Shown one piece after another: positions 56,154 to 64,000 of a DNA stretch of 64,000 bases (its first letter is position 1; each line of letters opens with the position of its first letter). This stretch comes from Camellia lanceoleosa. Taxonomy: Eukaryota; Streptophyta; Magnoliopsida; Ericales; Theaceae. Location: NCBI GenBank assembly GCA_025200525.1, contig CM045770.1, positions 134,258,200-134,322,199 on the forward strand, in the 5' to 3' direction. The notes beneath the pieces were generated by a model that did no database searches, had not been told where the DNA came from, and was given only the letters and a program-made list of their open reading frames with translations. The translations under genes were made by a program, and so were the position numbers.

Positions 56154-58679
56154 GATTAGAGAATATCGGTTAAGGTTGAATCCACAGAAGTGCACCTTCG
56201 AGGTAACAATAGGGAAAATGCTGGGTTTCTTGATCACATAGAGGGGCATTGAGGTTGATCCTTCCAAAATCAAGACCATACTAGAAATGCCACCACCAAA
56301 GACTAAAAAGGAGGTGCGAGGCTTTCAGGGTAAAATGCAATTCATAAGACGGTTTATTGCAAAATTAACCTTGACTTGTGAACCACTATTTGGTCTCCTG
56401 AAGAAAGGAAAGAAATTCCAATGGGATGACCGATGCCAGTTTGCTTTTGAGCAGATCAAGCAGCACTTTTAGAACCTGCCCGTGTTGTCGCTGCCAAAGT
56501 CGGGGAAGCCGCTGATTCTGTACTTGTCAGTAACGGACACAATGATGAGATGCATGCTTGCTCAGGAATCTGAGGATAGAGTGGAGAAATCCATCTATTA
56601 CCTGAGTAAGAAGATGCTGGATTATGAGACCGGTTAACTCCGCTGGAGAAGGCTTGTTTAGCCTTGGTATGGTCTACCAGGAAGTTGAGGCATTACCTGT
56701 TAGCTCACTCCGTAATTCTGGTTTCGAGATTAGATCCCATCAAATATCTTTTCGAGAAACCAGCACTTACAGGTAGGCTAGCCCGTTGGTTGCTTCTTCT
56801 CTCTGAATTTGATTTGAAGTATGTCACTCGCAAGTCTGTCAAGGGGAGAGCGGTAGCAGAGTTTCTAGCAAATCACCTAGTGGAAGGGAATGAAGAGGTA
56901 AAATACCTATTCCCAGATGAAGCTATTCTACAGGTCGAGGAAGAGATTTGGGTAATGTACTTTGACAGAGCGTCTAACCAGTACGGTTATGGGATAGGGG
57001 TGTTGCTGATAGCACCCGACAATTCCCATATACCCTTAGCCTTCAAACTCTAGTTTAGAGTATCTAACAACGAAGCAGAATATGAGGCATGTATCGTTGG
57101 TTTGGAAGCCGCCCTAGAACTAAGGGCAAAAAGGTTGGACGTTATTGGGGACTCGAACCTGGTTGCGTCTCAAGCAAAAGGAGACTGGAAGGTTAAAGAA
57201 GAAAAGATAAAGATCTATCGTTAGACCTTGGACGTTCTGATTCCTAGGTTTGAGAAGCTAGCCTTTACTTATCTACTAAGAGAGAACAACAAGTTCGCTG
57301 ATGCTTTATCAACTCTATCTTCCATGATAGACATTCCATTTGGAGTTCGGATGTATTCGATCATTATTGAACAGAGATATATACCGGTCTACGAGTTTAT
57401 CGTCGCAATAGCTAAAGTACAAGATGAAAACCCCTGGTATTATGATATCTGGAAGTTCTTGGAAAATGAGATTTATCTGCTAGGGAAAAATGCCAAAGAT
57501 AAAAGGGCAATACGGCGGATGGCCGTTCAATTTATCATCTGCGGGGGTAAGTTGTATAAAAGGGGTCATCTGGGAATGTACAAGCTGTGTGTTGATATAG
57601 AAGAGTCAAAGCACTTAATGGAGGCCATTCATGGGAAAGAGTGTGGAGCACACATGAGCGGAGTAATGCTAGCCCGGAAGATTCTCAGGCAAGGTTACTA
57701 CTGGTCTACCATGGAGGAGGATTCTATTGGCTTTGTTTGGCGATGCCACAAATGCCAAATTCATGCAAATTGCATGACTATCCCGCCGTCGAAGCTGTAC
57801 AATATGACTTCACCATGGTCTTTTTCAGTCTGGGGAATTGATGTTATTGGGGCAGTTACACCGAAAGGCTCGAATGGGCATGAGTATATCCTAGTGGCAA
57901 TAGACTATTTTACAAAGTGGGTCGAAACCCAATCCTATGCAGTGCTGAAAGCATCGCATGTAGCCAAGTTCATCAAGAATAACATCATTTGTCATTATGG
58001 GGTCTCGAATGAGATCATTTCAGACAATGGCTCCTATTTCAAGAGAGAAGTGATCGACTTGTTGGAGAAATACAACGTGGCTTTTCATAAGTCATCCACA
58101 TACCGGCCGCAAACCAACGAAGCTATTGGGGTCGCCAACAAAAACATCAAGCACATTTTGTAGAAAATGGTTGAGACTTACAGGGACTGGCCAGATAAAT
58201 TGCCATTTGCTGTCTGGGGCTATAGGACTTCAATTCGGACATCTACTGGGGTAACTCCGTACTCTCTGGTTTATGGGATGGAAGTTGTTCTGCCGATTGA
58301 AATAAAGGTTCCGTTGTTGCGGGTTATGGCTGAGTGCCAGATAGCAGAAGCGGATTGGCAGCAGAGCAGGTTTGAAGAACTGATACTGTTCGATGAGAGG
58401 AGGCTGAAAGCACTGTACCATGTTCAAGGATATCAATATAGGATTTCCAAGGCTTTTAACAAGAAAGTTAAGTCTCATAATCTTTAGGAAGGGGATTTGG
58501 TGCTGAAGGACAACCGAGCTCCCATCCATGACCCTAAGGGCAAGTTCAGACCTAATTAGACTGGTCCTTACATCATCAAATCAATCTGGTCGGGTGGAGC
58601 TCTTATTCTTATGGACCTGGATAGCCTAGAATTCTCCCAACCAATCAATATGGACAAGTTGAAGAAATACTACCCCTGA
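56154..58679 (+). pseudogene. pol: Element G pol: C-terminal RT, RNase H domains, integrase (decayed)
   Basis: Colinear with A pol from A position about 6730 to 9255. RT is represented only by its last part (RLRLNPQKCTF, MLGFLIT, EMPPPKTKKEV). The first RNase H, the archaeal-type RNase H (NNEAEYEAC, GDSNLV, FADAL), the integrase zinc finger (HGKECGAH ... CHKCQIHA), WGIDVIG, SDNGSYF and the NEAIGVANKN region follow. Stops include 56239-56241, 56470-56472, 57051-57053, about 57222, about 58162, about 58485 and about 58557, and one base is lost near 56635. The A position of the early TAA (8506) has CAA here. The 5' part of the element is missing at the junction with E. Confidence 0.9.
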
Positions 58680-59356
58680 GAGGCTCGCTAGGCTAAAAAC
58701 TCGGAAGGGCGACCTAGGCAAAAGTTAGAGCACAAAAAACTAGAAAAAAGAAAAACTGAGCTCGCAAGGTTGAAAACCCAGAAAGGGCGGCCTTGGCAAA
58801 AGTTAGAGCGTAAAAGGAGAGTGTTAATACCCGAGTGAACCTGAACCGAACTACATAAGGCCTGGTTCCCATCTTCGGGATACATAGGAAACTTCATTCT
58901 GAAGTCTGGCCATTAACACCTCCAAATCAACTGTGTCCATATGTTTGATCAAGGCATCTTTGTTTGCTCATTATTTGAAAGTTTGGTTGTGATCCTTACT
59001 CTGAGAGAAGAGTTGACTACAGTGCTGAGCAGTGCTATTCAGTCTTGTGGCAATTTTTCATTTATGGATTCGGGGTTTATACATCTCGAGGATAGATTCC
59101 ATGTGTGTCAAGTTGTGATCCTTATCGAAAATGGTTTTGAAAGTTTTGATAAAAGTTGATTTGGTTAAAATTAATCTTTTTACAACTAAGACCATTTTTG
59201 GACCAAAAGGGAAATTTTAAATACCCACAACTTCAATTTCATTGATTTCAGTACAAAGTTCTCCAACTCTTGATACAAATCAAAGTTGCTTTTATTACAT
59301 TCAAAATGAAAACTTGAAAAGTTAGATCAAAGTAATAAACTTGGGGCATAGATGAG
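58680..59356 (+). other. Non-coding spacer after pol of element G
   Basis: Same order of phrases as 9256-9905 in A, including GAGCTCGCAAGGTTGAAAAC and GGGATACATAGGAAAC. No ORF is supported. It ends at the stop codon of the antisense DUF7745-like gene. Confidence 0.7.
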
Positions 59357-60627
59357 TCAGGTGTTCCTGCGTCCCTTTTCTGAGCTTGTAGAAGCTTCAG
59401 ATGCTAAAGTAGGCCTAGTTTGCGCCTCATCTTCAAGCCAAGCCAGGCATTCGCTAGAAAAGGCGCAACTGAAATTGAGAGCGGGAGCCAGAAGTTCTCT
59501 TGTCCTCCATGTAGTGGGATATTGAGCTAATTGTGAACCTTGGATTGGGAATGAAGTCGGGTACTCGACCCCCTCTTCTAGGCAAGTCTGGTCGTGTCCA
59601 AACTAACGCCTGAACCGAAACGGAAAGTAGAATACATAGTGTGTCAAGCCAATCAGTTGAATGCTGGGTTTCTGAGCCATGCTGTAGCTCATCTCGGGCA
59701 GATTAAACTAGGGGCAATGCCAAGCAATGTCAACAGCGGACTTGTTACACATCTAATGGCACCACCACCCTTCGTTCAGGAAATCAACTAGTTGTTGGCG
59801 AAAGAAATAGCCTCGTGCTGAATATGCAGGGCAAGAGTCCACTACCTTCAACCTGTCCATGAGCCATATTTGGGGAGGGATAAAAAATAAGAGAGATATG
59901 CCCTGAGAGAAAAAGTGAGAAAAGGGCTTTGAGAGAAAAACAAAGCATAAGTGCCGAGTGGTGTGAAAAACACATATGAGAGGGTGGGAAACATTACCTG
60001 TAAAAGTAGTGGACTTCCCGCAAATTTTTTTGTCTCTCGCCGATAGAAGGCGTCTAAGCCCATCAAAGTCTCGGCCTTTACCAAGCTAATACAACTCATG
60101 CCCTCTTTCAAGCCTTGGGCCACTTCGATCAAGCGAATGCTAGACCCGTCGGAACCTGGGGCAAGAAGAAAATGAGCTAACATACATAAACAAAGGGCAT
60201 GCTGTCGAAAACTCTGCCAAAGATGGTCGTCGCGGTCACCAGCGTTGGAAAATCGGTGAATGAAGCTAAGAATATCCAGCTCTCCGTTGTGAACCAAGGA
60301 TTGAGCCTCATGAGAAGTAAGCCCACACATCCTTCCTAAAGCTTGGATTTGAGCAAAACGGTACTGGGGCAAGATTTCCTCATCACGCCGGGATTCTATC
60401 AAAACTTGGAATTCTTTAATTGTCGGGCATAGCTCTTTCCCCCCAAAACTGAAAACATGTGTAACCGGGTTCCAACACCTAGTCGCGACATGAAGGAATG
60501 GAAAACACAGTGGAGAGTGACTCAGTGGGAATAGTGCATTTATCCCGAAACCTTGGAAATTCACTTTTTTTGAGCCATCTAAAGTTGTAATCTAATTTGA
60601 GAGTTTTTCGATAAAGAATGGCTCTAT
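59357..60627 (-). pseudogene. Antisense DUF7745-like gene of element G, two exons
   Basis: Colinear with 9906-11191 of A. Exon 1 is 60627-59998 and exon 2 about 59869-59357. Conserved segments include CWNPVTHVFSFGG, LCPTIKEFQVLI and CLCMLAHFLLAPGS. Decay is visible: the start ATG is ATA (60627-60625), a TAG replaces Trp at 60594-60592, the intron acceptor AG has become AA near 59870, and TAGs replace Trp at 59755-59753 and 59710-59708. The TAG at 59605-59603 is at the same codon as the TAG in A, followed in both copies by the same reading frame to the TGA. Function unknown. Confidence 0.8.
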
Positions 60628-60739
60628 TTGTGGCAAAAATAGAGCTGGAATGAAGAAACTACGAAGTCCCAACTTTTGTAGAAGATAAGGCACTGAATGG
60701 AAGACATGTGGCAACAATCTGGAGGTCCCGCACACTGAT

Positions 60740-60806
60740 GGCCGACGGCCACCTTTTGTAGCCGATCGGCCACCACTGGTGGCTGACAACCTTTGTTCAT
60801 GGCTGG
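60740..60806. promoter_or_regulatory. Phased GGCCGA array upstream of the DUF7745-like gene (G)
   Basis: GGCCGA 60740, AGCCGA 60760, GGCTGA 60781 and GGCTGG 60801, steps of 20, 21 and 20 bp, 110-180 bp upstream of the gene start. This is the same distance as the array at 11303-11371 in A. The core has diverged to GGCCGA/TCGGCC, yet the period is kept. Confidence 0.75.
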
Positions 60807-61405
60807 CAGCATTCTTGTCTATTCTATGGTCTTCTTGTGTGTTGAGAGTGATGAGAATCTATGTTTTGTTCTTCTCTTTGTGCATTGTGTTGTCTTGTTT
60901 TACTTAGTTTTGTTGAGTCGTTTTATTTCAATTTGTTTATCGAGTTGTATTTGTTTTGTTTTTCTTATCGAGTTATATTTGTCTTGTTTTGCTTACCGAG
61001 TTGTATTTGTCTTGCTTACTGAGTTGTTGTATATTGTGTGTTGTTTATCAAGTCGTATATTACTTGATTATTCATCGAGTTGTACATTGCTTTTCTTGTT
61101 TTGTTGGTAGTCAGTTCATTACTTGATTAAGAAGGTTGTGCCAATACAATGTTCAAATTCCATCAATCAAGATCAATCTCATTTTTATGCAATGTGGTGC
61201 TCGTGCGGTGCTCAGAATGCAAAATACAACACTTTTTCATACAAAAGATTGGTTTTCATTCCGATCATGGTTACTACCTTTTTTTTTTTTACAAAAGGAG
61301 TACAAGTTTTTAAAGAAAATAAAATTTGTCTAAAACTGTACAAAGTGCTAACACTACGAGCAAAAAGAAACTAAGCAAGAATATAGAAAATTAGCGCCAG
61401 CTATC
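60807..61405. repeat. Intergenic segment with ATCGAGTTGT repeats between the antisense genes (G)
   Basis: TTATCGAGTTGTATTTG-type units near 60938, 60964, 60991, 61014, 61044 and 61072, about 27 bp apart. It corresponds to 11538-11640 of A. The rest is AT-rich and non-coding. Confidence 0.65.
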
Positions 61406-63894
61406 TTAGTCTTGAGAGGCCCTCTTCGTCCTCTTCCTGGGTAGAGACTCAGAGTTGTCTCGGTCAGCACCGCTGTCTACACCTCTCTCTGAACCAGAAC
61501 CAGAACCAGAACCAGAATCGTCGTTGCCCTCTGCCTCAGAGCCCGACTTAGCATCATATCCACTAGTAGAACCCGAGCCAGCGTCATCATCTCTGCTCTC
61601 GGATGACTCAGCGTGCTAACTCGTTACCTCATCGTCATCACTTAGAATGGGCTTGGAAAGACCACCCTCATCTCGGGTGTCCTTGGCTTTGTCTCGACTA
61701 CGTGCTGGAGCCTGTCTCTCTCATCCCTGCTGCTAGAGGGGGTACTGATGGTCTTGCTGCAGCCACCGCTGGTGCTGTCAGTATGGGTGGGACCTGAAAA
61801 GGTAGTTGTTATATGTAAGCCACAATATGCGTATCAGATGCAAGTATGATGTACAGAATGAGTGTATGTAGGAGTTAGATACAACGTATGAGTATAGTCT
61901 GGAAGTGCAGTATTTCAGATGCAATGTATCAGTGCAGTGTGGGTCAGATGCAGTGTGTCAGTGTAGTGTGGGGAAATGTTCGATTGAAATGTCAAATGTA
62001 GTGTGTTAGTGCAGTGTGGGGGAGTGTTTAGTTAAAATGTTAGCTTCGGTGTGTCAGCAGAAATTTGATGACTGGAATGTAAGAAAACTGAGGAAATGAC
62101 CTGAATGCCGTGGAGGCCGAGCAGTGCCTTCCTCCTCAATATCATGCCCTCAAATGAGACTAAAAGCTCTAGCAAATCCTCGGTGTATCCTGGGGGTGTT
62201 TGCAAATGCATTTGGGAATGATTAATGTCTAGAAGGAATGAATATTTGAAAGGGAAAACTAAAAAATGTGGTACATACCGGGGGTGCATCATGAGCTCTG
62301 ACGTATCTATGCCCCGTTACGGCAGGGTCGATCGGAATATGATATGCCTCCCCAGTATATTGCCAATAAGTGAGTGCGGTAGGCAGCTCTGGCTAGCCGG
62401 TCCTCTACCTCGCCTGAGGAGCCCCTCTGTCATAGGCCCTGGCTACCCTGGTCACTTTAGGCCCCATCCTCGCAACAGGAGCTCTCGCTCCCTCACCTTT
62501 ACGAACACTGGTTAGAGGTGGCATAAGGTATGTCTGAATGAAGACTGCATAATCACCCTCAACTCGGAAGTATTCCGTCTCCAAGCCCACCATGAACTGG
62601 ATAACTCTGTCAACAGATAGACTGTCCACTGATCTCATGGACTCTGGCGGCGTCATCGGTATGAACTGAGCAGGCATACCTAGACACTAGCGTATGACTC
62701 TCTCGCCACGGTACCAGGCTCAGTAGACCGGACGCTCAAGTAGAATGCGATAGCGAGAAATGTCCCAGGCCACATTATACCGACTTTCAACTCCTCTCGG
62801 TATCGTGGCCCATGGCTGCCATGAGATCTACAAATGGAAATTGTATAGATTGTCAGTTGTTGTCAGTGGCTATGATGACCGTGTTTTAGGTTACCTCGTG
62901 AGCAGCCACAGTGTCAAAGTAATGCCTGAAGAAAGAAAAAGGCTCGTGAGTCCTGCGGCGAAGTTGACCATCATACACCTGTGAATAAGGGATCATCAAT
63001 AGAACCTCCACCTTTGGCTCCAGGGCAAGAGTTGGGAAGTATGCATACACCCATATCTGTCGAGAAAGTGCAGAGATATATGATCAATACAATTTGAATA
63101 GATATAGAAAAGGCAAAGCAGAAAACATACAGTGCATGAATAGGTATAGAAAGTACAAAGTAGAAAATACATTCGTTGAACAGGAGTAAAGCAAGAAATG
63201 CTAAAATAGAAAATGCAAAGTGTAAAGAGAGAACTGAGATGTGTACCTCACAGGCTCACTAGTAGCCTCCAATCAAGAGTCCAATCCCGTGGGAGGTCGA
63301 GCTCATATAGCCGTATAGGGTGGCGAGGCCGGCCCCGCCCCAATCGTAGAAACTCATTCGAGGAAAGACCACCAATGCGCTCAGCAAATATAGCCCTATG
63401 GTGTTCGCCCTGTTCGTGAACAGGGTGGTACCGAAGAGGAACATCAGAAAACCCTGAGTGTAGTGCTCTATCTCTTTTATTGTCTCTGGCTCAGTCCCTC
63501 GGAACCGCTCCTTGAACCAGCTGTATCTGACCTGGGCTGTCTGGAACAAAGGCGGGTGCGCCTCCAGATACTCAATCCAAGCAGCCTCCCACTCTCCCAT
63601 ATCGGGAACAAGAGGAATTGGATCACCCCCTACGCCTAGGCCTATGATCATGGCAAAGTCATAAGAGGTCATCGTCATCTCCCTGGTAGTGGAAAGGTGG
63701 AGAGAGTTGGTGGTGTCCCACCATCTCTCCACTAGTGCTCCAAGAAGTAGACGGCTCGCTATGACTCGTGTCAATCCAGAGCAGAATGGGCCGAAGCCTG
63801 CTTCGTCAACAATAGCTCGTACTCCGACAGGGAGCTCGTCGTACCAATCTTTGGCCGTCGTGGCCCCATAACCCCTGTATGTGCAAGTGTCACC
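61406..63894 (-). pseudogene. Antisense PMD gene of element G, exons 2-6 (5' end beyond window)
   Basis: Exon 2 is 63894-63247 (AKDWYDELP, LVERWWDTTNSLHL, MTMTSYDFAMI, WFKERFRG, LYGYMSSTS). Exon 3 is 63056-62895 (IWVYAYFPTL, FFRHYFDT). An intron of about 67 bp, absent from A, follows. Exon 4 is 62827 to about 62279 (ISWQPWA, then TAG, AQFIPMTPP, VIQFMVGLE). Exon 5 is about 62185-62104. Exon 6 is 61793-61406, with a repeated GSGSGSGS-type tail and PRKRTKR. Exon 2 is almost clean, but Trp and Arg codons near its end have become TAG TGA (63261-63256), and further stops occur in exons 4 and 6. Exon 1 should lie right of 64000. Confidence 0.85.
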
Positions 63895-64000
63895 CTGTGG
63901 TAGAGGACAGGTGAATCAGTATAAATACAGTTCAATAAAGTGATTAGTGCAAGAAATACAAGTAAAGAACATCAAATATGCAAATGCATAGAGTTCGTAC
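63895..64000. other. Part of intron 1 of the PMD gene of G
   Basis: Starts, on the minus strand, upstream of the CCACAG acceptor at 63895-63900. It contains ATACAGTTCAAT-like phrases similar to the 35-bp repeats of intron 1 in A. It runs off the right edge. Confidence 0.6.

Overview
The window is a stack of plant LTR retrotransposons and contains no recognisable host gene, rRNA, tRNA or CRISPR locus. All identifiable coding sequence belongs to Ty3/gypsy elements of the Tat/Ogre type. Support for this comes from 3.7-4.5 kb LTRs with TG...CA ends, a TGGCGACTC-type primer binding site, an AAAGAGGGG polypurine tract, a reverse transcriptase followed by two RNase H domains and an integrase, and extra intron-containing genes on the antisense strand between pol and the 3' LTR. 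This indicates a flowering plant with a repeat-rich genome, probably a eudicot; I cannot name the species.

Layout, using labels A to H for the elements. H (+ strand): its 3' end occupies 1-5295, consisting of a 20-bp minisatellite, the polypurine tract and a 3' LTR (883-5295). It ends inside the pol gene of A. A (+ strand): pol from 5296 to 9255, then an antisense DUF7745-like gene (9906-11191) and an antisense plant mobile domain (PMD) gene (11950-36082), then minisatellites, polypurine tract and 3' LTR (38800-43319). A's PMD gene is split in exon 4 by solo LTR C (13042-34218, target duplication CGCAC), and C is itself split by a complete 19.5-kb element B on the minus strand (13894-33379, target duplication ATAGG). 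B has lost nearly all of pol but keeps a gag remnant and an antisense PMD gene (21460-24796). E (minus strand), a different Tat-like family, occupies the pieces 43320-43676, 48170-51606 and 55978-56153. It is split by solo LTR D (43677-48169, target duplication CCCTT) and solo LTR F (51607-55977, target duplication CAGGG). G (+ strand), a decayed relative of A, runs from 56154 to the right edge with pol, DUF7745-like and PMD genes in the same order as A.

How the parts work together: pol supplies reverse transcription and integration for the sense transcript. The antisense genes have their own promoters and GT-AG introns, so they are transcribed as genes from the opposite strand. Their function is unknown. 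The most striking unexplained structure is a set of short CCGG-core motif arrays with a 20-21 bp period. They lie upstream of every antisense gene whose upstream region is in the window, about 90-240 bp upstream of the TATA-like box in the A, B, D and F LTRs, and again about 2.2-2.9 kb further into the LTR. The motif variant in the LTR matches the variant at the antisense promoters of the same element. I infer a shared cis-regulatory module, possibly bound by one of the antisense-encoded proteins. That binding is a hypothesis, not something the sequence proves.
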